Source of the DNA: Lachnospiraceae bacterium
GTDB lineage: Bacteria; Bacillota; Clostridia; Lachnospirales; Lachnospiraceae
Assembly: GCA_017473905.1 (NCBI GenBank)
Contig: JAFUJA010000009.1
Coordinates: 1-53,303 of the forward strand
DNA length: 53,303 nt
Reading direction: 5' to 3'
Shown one piece after another: positions 35,633-44,047 of this stretch. Both the position numbers and the translations under genes were made by a program. The notes beneath the pieces are model-generated. The model was not told the DNA's origin. It was given only the letters and a program-made list of their open reading frames with translations, and ran no database searches. How positions within the stretch are numbered: position 1 is the first letter of the stretch; the number at the start of each line of letters is the position of its first letter.

Positions 35633-36823
35633 TTAATCGGTAAAGTTATCAAAGTAACCCTGAATGTGAATCATAGGTGTACCCTTATCACCGGAACCGC
35701 TGGTTAAGTCACAGAGTGAACCGATAAGGTCGGTTAACTGTCTGGGTGTGGTTCCCTGGGAAGCCATGTTACCAACAAGATTTCCGTCTTTTTCGCGAAT
35801 GCTCTTGGAAATTGCTTCTTTTAATTCAGCACCGTTTAAGTTCTTGAAATCGTTGTCAGCAAGGTATTTTAACTTTAACTCGTTGGGGGTTCCGACTAAG
35901 CCGGAAGTAAAAGCAGGGGATACAACAGGGTCTGCAAGTTCCCAGATTTTACCCTGAGGATCTTTGAATGCACCGTCGCCGTAAACCATAACTTCGATAT
36001 GCTTGCCGGTTTTATTTAAAATCTCTTTCTGGATGTCTTCCACCAGATCCTGACATTCTCTGGGGAAAAGCTTAATTGTATCTTCAGTGGATTTGTTGGA
36101 ACCAAGAAGGCCGTATTTGGTGTTGTAGCCGCTTCCGTTTACGGAGCTTGTAAGAATGTCGTCCATACCGCAAACAACCTTAGCACCGGCTTCTTTTAAG
36201 AGACGTTTGGTTCTTACTCTTGTGTGAATGTCGCAGGTTAATACACAATCAGTATATTCTACAATGGTTTTAGCCTGGTTGGAGAAGATAATCTCTACTT
36301 CGGCACCGGCTTCTTTGATGATGTTTGCATAATAATCAACATAATCAACGCCGGTAAATTCGTGTTTGTTTTCGCCGAAAAGTTCACGATACTTCTCTAA
36401 GGTAAGCACATCATTGTAGGGGTTGATGCCATGCTCGTCCAGCTGATCGAAGGTAAGAAGTGCATTACCAACTTCATCGCTGGGGTAGCTTAACATAAGA
36501 ACAACCTTCTTTGCACCCATAGCGATACCTCTTAAACAGATCGCAAAACGGTTACGGGATAAAATCGGGAAAATAACACCGATAGTTTCTCCGCCTAATT
36601 TTGCTCTTACGTCATCAGCAATGTTCTGTACAGAAGCATAATTACCCTGTGAACGGGCAACGATGGATTCTGTTAAGGCAAGGACATCTCTGTCACGCAG
36701 ACTGAAGCCTTCGCTTTCAGCAGCTTCTAAAATGCTGTTGACAGCCATATCCACCAAATTGTCGCCCTGTCTGATAATCGGACAACGAATACCTCTTGAA
36801 ACGGTTCCCACTTTTCTTTCCAT
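35633..36823 (-). CDS. CofE-like (coenzyme F420-0:L-glutamate ligase family) protein
   Basis: This 396-residue protein starts at the ATG at 36823 after AAGGAGATG. The N-terminal part matches the F420-0 glutamate ligase fold: VGTVSRGIRCPIIRQGDNLVDMAVNSIL, then DVLALTESIVARSQGNYA, the phosphate and metal-binding area. The rest contains HEFTGVDYVDYYANIIKEAG and a C-terminal VYGDGAFKDPQGKIWELADPVV motif. CofE makes the polyglutamate tail of F420. No other F420 genes are in the window, and most Clostridia do not make it, so another amide or peptide ligase role is possible. Similar proteins are widespread in Clostridia. Confidence 0.7.
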   Translation of the reverse strand: MERKVGTVSRGIRCPIIRQGDNLVDMAVNSILEAAESEGFSLRDRDVLALTESIVARSQGNYASVQNIADDVRAKLGGETIGVIFPILSRNRFAICLRGIAMGAKKVVLMLSYPSDEVGNALLTFDQLDEHGINPYNDVLTLEKYRELFGENKHEFTGVDYVDYYANIIKEAGAEVEIIFSNQAKTIVEYTDCVLTCDIHTRVRTKRLLKEAGAKVVCGMDDILTSSVNGSGYNTKYGLLGSNKSTEDTIKLFPRECQDLVEDIQKEILNKTGKHIEVMVYGDGAFKDPQGKIWELADPVVSPAFTSGLVGTPNELKLKYLADNDFKNLNGAELKEAISKSIREKDGNLVGNMASQGTTPRQLTDLIGSLCDLTSGSGDKGTPMIHIQGYFDNFTD

Positions 36824-36954
36824 AATTTTTTCATCTCCTTCTGCCGAGAATCCGGCAACTCTAAAAAAAACACAAAAACATTATACATGGTAGTTTTTTA
36901 TCATGCAAGAAAAACTATCAAAAAATTCGTAAAAATATTTTTGAAAAAATTTAT

Positions 36955-36982
36955 AAAAAAAAGCAGGAAAAAATTTTCCTGC
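36955..36982 (-). terminator. Terminator of the tRNA-Ser transcript
   Basis: On the minus strand GCAGGAAAA pairs with TTTTCCTGC (hairpin at 36963-36982), followed by eight T residues (36955-36962). It lies 9 bp beyond the 3' end of the tRNA. Confidence 0.8.
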
Positions 36983-36991
36983 ATAAAAAAG

Positions 36992-37077
36992 CGGAGCCGG
37001 AGGGATTCGAACCCTCGTGCCCCGGAGGGCTAACGCATTTCGAGTGCGCCCCGTTATGACCACTTCGATACGGCTCC
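36992..37077 (-). tRNA. tRNA-Ser (anticodon CGA)
   Basis: The 86-nt sequence folds as a class II tRNA. The acceptor GGAGCCG pairs with CGGCTCC. The anticodon arm carries CGA (37040-37042 complement), which reads UCG, and a long variable arm follows. The T-loop is GGTTCGAATCC. The discriminator base is G, as in serine tRNAs. CCA is not encoded. Confidence 0.95.
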
Positions 37078-37087
37078 GAATGTGTTT

Positions 37088-37116
37088 ATTCTATCTAAAA
37101 AAACCGGGAATGGCAA
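37088..37116 (-). promoter_or_regulatory. Promoter of the tRNA-Ser gene
   Basis: On the minus strand TTGCCA (37111-37116) and TAGAAT (37088-37093) are 17 bp apart, so transcription starts about 5-8 bp before the tRNA 5' end. Confidence 0.5.
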
Positions 37117-37186
37117 GACCCAAAATGATTGATTTCCAAAGCGGGCAGAGGATACCTTGGAAAGAAAGGGACATCCCTCTTTTTTC

Positions 37187-37215
37187 TTGTGTGTTCCACT
37201 GTTTTAGGATATAAT
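37187..37215 (+). promoter_or_regulatory. Promoter of the pfkA gene
   Basis: TTGTGT at 37187-37192 and a perfect TATAAT at 37210-37215 are 17 bp apart. The leader of about 75 nt contains a GCGGG/CCCGC hairpin (about 37229-37245) before the ribosome site AAGGAGG. Confidence 0.6.
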
Positions 37216-37296
37216 AATAGGGTGGGTGCGGGAAACGTGCCCGCTCCAAATCGTATTATTTCCCATAAAAGACAGAAACAAAAAGGAGGAACAGCC

Positions 37297-38370
37297 ATGA
37301 AGAGAATCGGTATGTTAACAAGCGGTGGTGATTGTCAGGCATTGAATGCAGCCATGCGCGGTGTGGTAAAAACCATGATGAACAGCGATGAAGAGGTGGA
37401 GGTTTACGGTTTCCTGGATGGCTACAGAGGCTTGATTTACGGAAATTACCGTATGCTGCAGAGTCAGGATTTTTCCGGTATCCTGACCAAGGGCGGTACC
37501 ATTCTGGGAAGCTCAAGAACTCCTTTTAAAACGATTACGGACCCGGATGAAAACGGTCTGGATAAAGTGAAGGCAATGAAGCAGAATTACTATAAGTTAA
37601 ATCTTGACTGTCTGGTAATTCTCGGAGGAAACGGCACCCACAAAACAGCCAATCTTCTCCGCAAGGAAGGACTGAACGTGGTAACCCTTCCCAAAACCAT
37701 TGATAATGATTTGTACGGAACCGATATGACCTTCGGTTTCCAGAGTGCGGTGGATATTGCCACCAACTGCATAGACTGTATCCATACCACGGCATCTTCC
37801 CATTCAAGAGTTTTTATTGTGGAGGTAATGGGTCATAAAGTAGGATGGCTTACCTTGAATGCGGGTATGGCAAGCGGTGCGGACATTATCCTCATTCCGG
37901 AAATCCCCTACGATATCAAAAAAATCGCGGATGCCATCAATAAACGTAAAAAGAACGGCAGCCGTTTTACCATTATAGCAGTTGCGGAAGGTGCCATCTC
38001 CAAAGAAGATGCCAAGCTTTCCAAGAAAGAGTATCAGAAGAAATTAAAAGACAGCAAATATCCCAGCATTTCTTATGAAATTGCTGATAAAATCAAGCAG
38101 GTTACCGGTGAGGAAGTGCGTGTGACCGTGCCCGGGCATACCCAGCGCGGCGGTTCTCCTTGTCCCTATGACCGTGTTTTTGCATCCCGTCTCGGTTCCG
38201 AAGCTGCAAAGCTGATATTGGACGGGGAATATGGTTTTATGGTAGGATATAAAAATCGTGAAATCGTAAAAGTACCCCTGGAAGAAGTTGCGGGTAAGTT
38301 AAAATATGTAGATCCGGATTCCAGCATCGTAAAAGAAGCGAAGATGCTGGGTATCAGCTTCGGAGACTAA
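37297..38370 (+). CDS. pfkA: 6-phosphofructokinase
   Basis: It phosphorylates fructose 6-phosphate in glycolysis. The product has 357 residues from ATG 37297 (AAGGAGG upstream). Motifs are LTSGGDCQALNAAMRG, ILGGNGTHKTANLL (110-120), PKTIDNDLYGTD (132-143) and PGHTQRGGSP. The position matching E. coli G104 is glycine, as in ATP enzymes. The position matching G124 is lysine (PKTIDND), as in PPi-using and actinomycete-type group III enzymes. The residue before G104 is N where ATP-PFK of E. coli has the metal aspartate D103. Phosphoryl donor is therefore uncertain; ATP is more likely. It lies upstream of dnaX and is not obviously in the same operon. Confidence 0.88.
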   Translation: MKRIGMLTSGGDCQALNAAMRGVVKTMMNSDEEVEVYGFLDGYRGLIYGNYRMLQSQDFSGILTKGGTILGSSRTPFKTITDPDENGLDKVKAMKQNYYKLNLDCLVILGGNGTHKTANLLRKEGLNVVTLPKTIDNDLYGTDMTFGFQSAVDIATNCIDCIHTTASSHSRVFIVEVMGHKVGWLTLNAGMASGADIILIPEIPYDIKKIADAINKRKKNGSRFTIIAVAEGAISKEDAKLSKKEYQKKLKDSKYPSISYEIADKIKQVTGEEVRVTVPGHTQRGGSPCPYDRVFASRLGSEAAKLILDGEYGFMVGYKNREIVKVPLEEVAGKLKYVDPDSSIVKEAKMLGISFGD

Positions 38371-38447
38371 TTTCTCTGAAGTTCCGGCAAAATTTCGGAA
38401 GGGCACCTTCTTCCGGAATGTAACAGGAAAGAAGGCAGGAAAGAAAC

Positions 38448-40019
38448 ATGTCCTATGTAGCACTTTATCGTAAGTTCCGACCTACTGTTTTTGAAGAAGT
38501 GAAAGGGCAGGAAGGAATTGTTACTACTCTGAAAAACCAAATAAAGTCAAACCGTATCGGCCATGCATATCTTTTTTGCGGTACCCGTGGTACGGGTAAA
38601 ACCACCATTGCCAAGATTTTTGCCAAGGCTGCCAATTGCGAGAATCCTCAGGACGGAAGCCCTTGCGGTGAGTGTGAAATCTGCCGTAAAATCGCTGCCG
38701 GCACGGGAATGAACGTGATTGAAATCGACGCGGCATCCAATAATGGTGTGGATAATATCCGTGAAATCGTGGAAGAGGTAAATTACTCTCCCGCAGAAGG
38801 AAAGTACAAGGTTTATATCATTGACGAGGTGCATATGCTTTCTACCGGTGCTTTTAACGCTTTGTTAAAAACCTTGGAAGAGCCGCCCTCCTATGTGATT
38901 TTTATATTGGCAACAACGGAATCCCACAAGATTCCCATTACCATTTTGTCCCGTTGCCAGCGATATGATTTTAAAAGAATCGGCATGGACACCATTGGTG
39001 ACAGAATCAGGGAACTGGTTGCCGCGGAAAGCGTGGACATTGAAGATGCGGCAATCAATCATATTGCCAAAGTGGCTGACGGTTCCATGCGAGATGCCCT
39101 GAGTCTTTTGGATCAGTGTATTGCGTTCCACTATAATGAGAAGCTTACCTATGAGAAGGTTTTAAATGTACTGGGTTCCGTGGATACGGGAGTTTTTGCG
39201 GATCTTTTGGAATGTGTCATTGATAAAAATATTACCGGCGCCATCGGTATTTTAGATGAAATTGTGGTACAGGGCAGGGATTTGACCCAGTTTGTCACGG
39301 ATTTTACCTGGTATTTGAGAAATCTGATGCTTGCCAAATCTTCTGAGGTGTCTCCGGATACCCTGGAAATTTCCGCAGAGGCCCTTGCCCGTATGAAAAA
39401 AGAAGCGGAGCGGGTGGAATTAAATACCATCTTCCGCTACATCAGGATTTTCTCCGAGCTGGCAGGCAATATGCGCTATGCAAGCCAAAAGCGGATTATG
39501 ATTGAAGTGGCTATCATTAAGCTGTGTAAGCCTCAGATGGAAACCGGCATGGATTCCCTTTTAGAGCGTATCAGGGATATTGAGAATCAGCTTGCGGGCG
39601 GCGTTGTGGCAGTCAGTCCGGCAGCAGTTTCCGGCGGCGGAGAATTTCCGGTGCAACCACAGAGCAAACCGAAGGTTCAGCTTCCCAAAGCTTTGCCGGA
39701 AGATATTCACATCGTTATGAAGAACTGGTCTGCGATTAAGGATATGATGGACCAGCCTTTTAAATCCTATTTGCAGGATGTGTACTTAAGTATTGACGGA
39801 GAGACACTGCTTCTTGTGGCAGAGTCATTTTTGGCGGAGTCCTATTTGAACAATCCGGAGTATTTTGACAAACTCAAGCAGGAAATGGATGATTGCGTGG
39901 GCAAAGAAATTTCCGTTCGGGTGGTAAGTCAGAAGAAAGATGATCCCGGGGAGCTTTTCCCCAATATTGAGAAAAAATTCGGGGAGAAGATTGAAATAGA
40001 CGACGGACCAATCTGGTAA
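38448..40019 (+). CDS. dnaX: DNA polymerase III subunit gamma/tau
   Basis: DnaX is the clamp-loader ATPase of the replisome. The 523-residue protein starts at ATG 38448 behind AGGAAAG. Walker A is CGTRGTGKTT. The zinc module CENPQDGSPCGECEIC and the DEVHML Walker B box are in place, and the SRC motif is ILSRCQRYDFKRI. The clamp-loader collar comes next (about 225-370), followed by a short variable tail to 523. This is close to the length of tau-only Firmicute proteins. Downstream ybaB and recR form the usual replication/recombination group. Confidence 0.96.
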   Translation: MSYVALYRKFRPTVFEEVKGQEGIVTTLKNQIKSNRIGHAYLFCGTRGTGKTTIAKIFAKAANCENPQDGSPCGECEICRKIAAGTGMNVIEIDAASNNGVDNIREIVEEVNYSPAEGKYKVYIIDEVHMLSTGAFNALLKTLEEPPSYVIFILATTESHKIPITILSRCQRYDFKRIGMDTIGDRIRELVAAESVDIEDAAINHIAKVADGSMRDALSLLDQCIAFHYNEKLTYEKVLNVLGSVDTGVFADLLECVIDKNITGAIGILDEIVVQGRDLTQFVTDFTWYLRNLMLAKSSEVSPDTLEISAEALARMKKEAERVELNTIFRYIRIFSELAGNMRYASQKRIMIEVAIIKLCKPQMETGMDSLLERIRDIENQLAGGVVAVSPAAVSGGGEFPVQPQSKPKVQLPKALPEDIHIVMKNWSAIKDMMDQPFKSYLQDVYLSIDGETLLLVAESFLAESYLNNPEYFDKLKQEMDDCVGKEISVRVVSQKKDDPGELFPNIEKKFGEKIEIDDGPIW

Positions 40020-40088
40020 AAGTTCTTCCGGAAGGAAGCTTTTTATAAAAATGTAAAATGAATGTATGAATTATAAGGAGGTAACCCC

Positions 40089-40439
40089 ATGGCAAAGCGT
40101 GGAGGATTCCCGGGCGGCGGAATGCCCGGAAACATGAATAATTTGATGAAGCAGGCGCAGAGAATGCAGCGTCAGATGGAAGAAAGCCAGAAGGAGATGG
40201 AAACCAAGGAATTTGAAGCCAAGGCAGGCGGCGGTGCGGTTAGCGTAACCGTTACCGGCAAGAGAGAAGTAACCAAGGTTGTTCTTGATCCCGATGTAGT
40301 GGATCCCGATGACATCGAAATGCTTCAGGATCTGATTATGGCTGCTACCAACGAAGCACTTCGTATGGTTGAGGATGCCAACAATGAAATGATGAATAAA
40401 ATGACCGGCGGTATGAATTTGGGCGGATTCCCCTTCTAA
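40089..40439 (+). CDS. ybaB: YbaB/EbfC family nucleoid-associated protein
   Basis: This small dimeric DNA-binding protein has 116 residues and starts at ATG 40089 after AAGGAGG. The Gly/Met-rich N-terminus is followed by the family core ([22 protein letters not shown] and [26 protein letters not shown]). The last helix ends in a glycine-rich tail. It sits between dnaX and recR as in most Firmicutes and is believed to help nucleoid organisation or recombinational repair. Confidence 0.93.
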   Translation: MAKRGGFPGGGMPGNMNNLMKQAQRMQRQMEESQKEMETKEFEAKAGGGAVSVTVTGKREVTKVVLDPDVVDPDDIEMLQDLIMAATNEALRMVEDANNEMMNKMTGGMNLGGFPF

Positions 40440-40466
40440 TTTCCGGTAAAAAGTGAGGAACTTTCA

Positions 40467-41063
40467 ATGGAGCTTTACAGCGGATATATCGGAAAGTTAA
40501 TAGAAGAACTGGAACGTCTGCCCGGCATTGGTGCCAAATCGGCGCAGCGGATGGCTTTTTATCTGATTAATCTGCCCCCGGAACGTGTAAAACGTCTGGC
40601 GGATACCATGATGGAAGCCAGAGCAAATATCAGACAGTGCAGTGAATGCTGCAACTTAACGGACAAGGAAGTTTGTCCGATATGCAGTAACACATCCAGA
40701 GACAAGTCGGTAATTATGGTAGTGGAAAATACAAGAGATTTGGCCGCTTACGAGAAAACCGGCAAATACAAGGGCGTTTATCATGTACTCCACGGTGCGA
40801 TTTCTCCCATGATTGGAATCGGACCGGGAGACATTAAATTAAAAGAGCTGATTGTCCGTCTGGAAGGAGATGTGCAGGAGGTTATTATCGCTACCAATTC
40901 CAGTCTGGAAGGGGAGACCACTGCAATGTATATCAGCAAATTGGTAAAACCCACGGGAATTAAGGTAACCAGAATTGCCAGCGGCGTTCCCGTAGGCGGA
41001 GATTTGGAATATATCGATGAAGTGACTCTTTTAAGAGCCTTAGAAGGAAGAATCGAGTTGTAA
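40467..41063 (+). CDS. recR: Recombination protein RecR
   Basis: RecR works with RecO and RecF to load RecA on gapped DNA. The 198-residue protein starts at ATG 40467 (GTGAGGAA upstream). The N-terminal helix-hairpin-helix segment is [18 protein letters not shown]. The four-cysteine zinc finger is [16 protein letters not shown]. The Toprim domain follows ([38 protein letters not shown]). In Bacillus it is followed by yaaL and bofA; here galM follows instead and those two lie about 33 kb away. Confidence 0.96.
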   Translation: MELYSGYIGKLIEELERLPGIGAKSAQRMAFYLINLPPERVKRLADTMMEARANIRQCSECCNLTDKEVCPICSNTSRDKSVIMVVENTRDLAAYEKTGKYKGVYHVLHGAISPMIGIGPGDIKLKELIVRLEGDVQEVIIATNSSLEGETTAMYISKLVKPTGIKVTRIASGVPVGGDLEYIDEVTLLRALEGRIEL

Positions 41064-41154
41064 CATTCCGGCTTGAAAGAAGAGCCTGTCAGGTTATTTT
41101 GCAGTTGGAATTTACAGGATAAACGGGGTAAATTATATTTGGGGAGGTAAGCTT

Positions 41155-42201
41155 ATGTCAGTAACAACAAAACCCTTCGGCAAAACAGCAGCCGGAGAAG
41201 AAGTAATGCTTTATACCATGGAAAACGCAAACGGTATGCGGGCATCCGTAACCAATTTCGGTGCGATTCTCGTAAATCTTTATGTAAAAGGCGCAGATGG
41301 CAAAGAACGTGATGTGGTATTGGGCTATGACAGCGTGGAAAGATATTTAACAGATGGTTCCGGACACGGCGCAACCATCGGACCCATTGCAAACAGAACG
41401 AAGGATGCGAAGTTTGTAATTGACGGTGTTACCTATCAGTTGGAGGTAAACGATAACGAGAATAACCTTCACAGCAGCCACACAAAGGGATTTCAGAAGC
41501 GTGTGTGGAAGGCATCTTTTTACGAGAATTCCGTTACTTTTAAATTGGATAAAAAGGATATGGATATGGGTCATCCCGGCAATATGAAGGTAAAAGTTAC
41601 CTATTCCCTTACGGATGATGATGCCTTAAAAATTCATTACGAAGCAACCAGCGACAAAGATACCATCATTAACATGACCAACCATACATACTTTAACTTA
41701 AACGGTCATGAGTCAGGAACCGCGTATGACGAAATCCTTTGGATAAAGGCAGCAAAGTATACACCGGTAGTGGCAGGTGCCATTCCCATCGGTGAAATTG
41801 CCGCAGTGCGTGCCACACCCCTTGATTTCACTGTACCTAAGGCAGTGGGCAAGGATATCAACGCAGATTTCGAGCAGCTTAAGCTGGTAAACGGTTTTGA
41901 CCATAACTGGGTTGTGGATGACTGGAATGGTGAAATCAAGAAGGTTGCAACTTTAGAGGACCCTGTATCAGGAATCCTTATGGAGACTTATACAGACCTT
42001 CCCGGAGTACAGTTTTATGCCGGAAACTTTATGGCAGATCAAAACGCCAAAGGCGGCGTATCCTATGAGCCCAGACAGGGACTTTGTCTGGAAACCCAGT
42101 ATTATCCCAATTCTGCCAATCAGGAAGGCTTCCCCAGACCTTTGTTCGGACCGGATAAGCCTTACGACACCACAACAATCTATAAATTTATCGTAAAATA
42201 A
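41155..42201 (+). CDS. galM: Galactose mutarotase (aldose 1-epimerase)
   Basis: It interconverts the alpha and beta anomers of hexoses. The 348-residue protein starts at ATG 41155 after GGGGAGGTAAG. The general acid His is in NHTYFNLNGH (H177). The first His comes with the NNLHSSHTKGF segment, and the base Glu is in LCLETQYYPN near residue 313. The beta-sandwich family length is 340-350. It lies after recR without sugar genes around it. Confidence 0.93.
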   Translation: MSVTTKPFGKTAAGEEVMLYTMENANGMRASVTNFGAILVNLYVKGADGKERDVVLGYDSVERYLTDGSGHGATIGPIANRTKDAKFVIDGVTYQLEVNDNENNLHSSHTKGFQKRVWKASFYENSVTFKLDKKDMDMGHPGNMKVKVTYSLTDDDALKIHYEATSDKDTIINMTNHTYFNLNGHESGTAYDEILWIKAAKYTPVVAGAIPIGEIAAVRATPLDFTVPKAVGKDINADFEQLKLVNGFDHNWVVDDWNGEIKKVATLEDPVSGILMETYTDLPGVQFYAGNFMADQNAKGGVSYEPRQGLCLETQYYPNSANQEGFPRPLFGPDKPYDTTTIYKFIVK

Positions 42202-42232
42202 AAGGGCTCGGCCCTGAAACGGGAGATGTACC

Positions 42233-42721
42233 ATGGCAGCAGGATTGACGCCGGATGAAAAGTTCATGAAGGAAGCCGTTAAAGAGGCAAAGAAGGCAGC
42301 TGCCCTGGGGGAAGTTCCCATCGGCTGTGTCATTGTTCACGAAGGCGCTATTATTGCCCGGGGCTATAACCGTCGTAAGACAGATAAAAGCACCCTGTCC
42401 CATGCGGAAATCAATGCAATTGCCAAGGCTAGTAAAAAACTGGGCGACTGGCGTCTGGAGGAGTGTACCCTCTACGTCACGTTAGAGCCTTGCCAGATGT
42501 GTGCGGGAGCCATTGTACAGGCAAGAATCCCCAAGGTAGTTCAGGCTTGCCGTAATGTAAAAGCCGGCTGTGGCGGAACTATTATCAATCTTCTGAATAT
42601 GCCTGCTTTTAATCATCAGGTAGAAATAGAGGAAGGTGTTCTGGAGGAAGAGTGCAGCAAAATGCTGACGGACTTTTTTAGGGCGCTGCGGGTGAAGCTG
42701 AAGGCTGAGAAGCGGGAATGA
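42233..42721 (+). CDS. tadA: tRNA adenosine(34) deaminase
   Basis: It converts wobble adenosine to inosine in tRNA-Arg(ACG). The 162-residue protein starts at ATG 42233 behind GGGAGATG. The zinc and catalytic motifs are HAEINAIAKAS (H57, E59) and LEPCQMCAGAI (C87, C90). The length is slightly above the E. coli enzyme core. Despite the symbol it is unrelated to the Tad pilus ATPase. It is separated from galM by 31 bp and is likely in the same transcript. Confidence 0.95.
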   Translation: MAAGLTPDEKFMKEAVKEAKKAAALGEVPIGCVIVHEGAIIARGYNRRKTDKSTLSHAEINAIAKASKKLGDWRLEECTLYVTLEPCQMCAGAIVQARIPKVVQACRNVKAGCGGTIINLLNMPAFNHQVEIEEGVLEEECSKMLTDFFRALRVKLKAEKRE

Positions 42722-42761
42722 AATATAAGATTATGAAATGATTTTTAAGGAGTGAATAGAT

Positions 42762-43040
42762 ATGATGTATCCATTTATGACTCTTGATGACGGAACGGAA
42801 ATTGTGCATTCAGAAATTTTAAATATTGACGGGAAAGAAAAGGTAAAAGTATATATTGAGAAACCGATTCACTTGGGATTCAAATCAGTGCAGTGTTATT
42901 TGCCCGATTATGAATGGAGTAATAATGATGGATTTAATGAACAGGAAATGGATTATTATAAAGAGTTTATTCAGTCATTAGCCCATATTATTATTGAACT
43001 TGCAAGAGAAGGAGGCTTTGATAATGCCTCAAATTTTTAA
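42762..43040 (+). CDS. Small hypothetical protein paired with a DUF4160 gene
   Basis: This 92-residue protein starts at ATG 42762 after AAGGAG. It is acidic, aromatic-rich and has no membrane helix. Its first half shows a beta-hairpin pattern around EIVHSEILNIDGKEKVKVYIEKP and a helix follows (about 55-85). It resembles the partner proteins found before DUF4160 genes, often in DUF2442-type pairs, but I cannot assign it firmly. The stop overlaps the next gene by 17 nt, which indicates coupled translation. Confidence 0.65.
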   Translation: MMYPFMTLDDGTEIVHSEILNIDGKEKVKVYIEKPIHLGFKSVQCYLPDYEWSNNDGFNEQEMDYYKEFIQSLAHIIIELAREGGFDNASNF

Positions 43041-43302
43041 AATTGGCGGTTATTTGTTATATTTCTGGAGCAATGAAGAAGATCCTTTGGAACCGGTACA
43101 CTTCCATATAACCGATGGTGTCCCAACGAAAGATGCTACAAAAGTATGGATGACAAAATCCGGACATTGCCTATTGTGTCATAATAAATCGAATATTCCT
43201 CAGCATAAGTTGAAGAAAATCATGGATATTGCTGAAGCGAGACATAAATTCATTGTTGATAAGTGGCATGAATATTTTAAGGAGATTAGATTTTATTGCT
43301 AA
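43024..43302 (+). CDS. DUF4160 domain protein
   Basis: The 92-residue protein starts at ATG 43024 (AAGGAGG just upstream, inside the preceding gene). The DUF4160 pattern is seen: MPQIFKIGGYLLYFWSNEEDPLEPVHFHI at the start, then a repeat-like KVWMTKSGHCLLCHNKSNIPQHKL helix and a WHEYF tail. These proteins are widespread next to DUF2442 or similar small partners and have been proposed to be toxin-antitoxin-like. The function here is unproven. A terminator at 43358-43394 follows. Confidence 0.75.
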   Translation: MPQIFKIGGYLLYFWSNEEDPLEPVHFHITDGVPTKDATKVWMTKSGHCLLCHNKSNIPQHKLKKIMDIAEARHKFIVDKWHEYFKEIRFYC

Positions 43303-43357
43303 TTTACGAATGATAGACTCTAAGCGCAAGTCTGGTCAATAACAGTGTAATTTGATT

Positions 43358-43394
43358 AGAGAAATACAGTAGAAATACCGTATTTCTCTTTTCT
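43358..43394 (+). terminator. Intrinsic terminator after the DUF4160 pair
   Basis: AGAGAAATAC (43358-43367) pairs with GTATTTCTCT (43380-43389), followed by TTTTCTT. It is in the short gap before the methyltransferase remnant. Confidence 0.75.
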
Positions 43395-43398
43395 TATT

Positions 43399-43500
43399 GA
43401 ATTACCTCAACCAACGCTTCGTCCTCCGATTAAGCCCTATAGCATTTTAGATATTGGGTGCGGAGAAGGAAAAGACGCGGTGAACAAAAACAATTTGTAA
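43399..43500 (+). pseudogene. Remnant of a SAM-dependent methyltransferase
   Basis: This 33-codon frame has no start codon or ribosome site and ends in a stop. Its middle reads YSILDIGCGEGKDAV, which is motif I (nucleotide loop) of class I methyltransferases such as TehB-like proteins. The rest of the enzyme is missing. It looks like a leftover fragment of a degraded gene. The stop codon overlaps the -35 element of the ECF promoter. Confidence 0.6.
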
Positions 43501-43526
43501 CTTTTTCTCTACCTCATTTGTACTAT
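43496..43526 (+). promoter_or_regulatory. Candidate autoregulated ECF-type promoter
   Basis: TGTAACTTTT at 43496-43505 resembles the (T)GAAC/GTAAC -35 box of ECF sigma factors, and TGTACTAT at 43519-43526 resembles their GTC-containing -10 box. The spacing of about 15-16 bp fits. It precedes the sigma factor gene, as is usual for self-activating ECF systems. Confidence 0.45.
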
Positions 43527-43564
43527 TAGTGAAGGACCTTTAAAAAAAGTAATCAGGAGTACTC

Positions 43565-44047
43565 ATGAAAACAGATTTAAAGAAGTTGATGGAATGTTAT
43601 CAACAGAATTTGTATGCGGTGGCGTATAACGTGTGTAAAAATCCGGAAGATGCCGAAGATGCGGTTCAGGATACGTTCCTTCAATACTACACAGGAAATT
43701 ACAAATTTGAAAGTGAACAGCACATCAGAGCATGGCTGATTCGCGTGACAATTAATAAAGCAAAAAATGCAAACAGGACTTTCTGGCGTCAGAATAAAGT
43801 ATCTCTGGAGGAATATATGGAGACACTTACGTTTGATACACCGGAATCGGAGCATTTATTTGAGACGGTGATGGAAATGCCGCAGAAGTATCGTATTGTA
43901 ATACATCTTTTTTATTACGAAGATTATTCCATTAAGGAAATTGCGGACATTTTACATATATCGGAAAGCAATGTAAAAATACGTTTGTCACGGGGAAGAA
44001 CAATGCTCAAAGAGATTTTGAAGGAGGAATGGGATGATGACAAATAA
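43565..44047 (+). CDS. ECF-type RNA polymerase sigma factor
   Basis: This 160-residue protein starts at ATG 43565 behind TCAGGAG. It has a region 2 with CKNPEDAEDAVQDTFLQYY (core binding and -10 melting) and ends with region 4, where YSIKEIADILHISESNVKIRLSRGRTMLKE is the helix-turn-helix for -35 recognition. The spacing is right for a two-domain ECF factor. It overlaps the following membrane gene by 14 nt, typical for a cognate anti-sigma factor. Confidence 0.9.
   Translation: MKTDLKKLMECYQQNLYAVAYNVCKNPEDAEDAVQDTFLQYYTGNYKFESEQHIRAWLIRVTINKAKNANRTFWRQNKVSLEEYMETLTFDTPESEHLFETVMEMPQKYRIVIHLFYYEDYSIKEIADILHISESNVKIRLSRGRTMLKEILKEEWDDDK

Noticed and set aside
38384-38420. Short TTCCGG/CCGGAA hairpin between pfkA and dnaX as a terminator
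   Set aside because: It has no T-run after it and an irregular stem. I left it unannotated.
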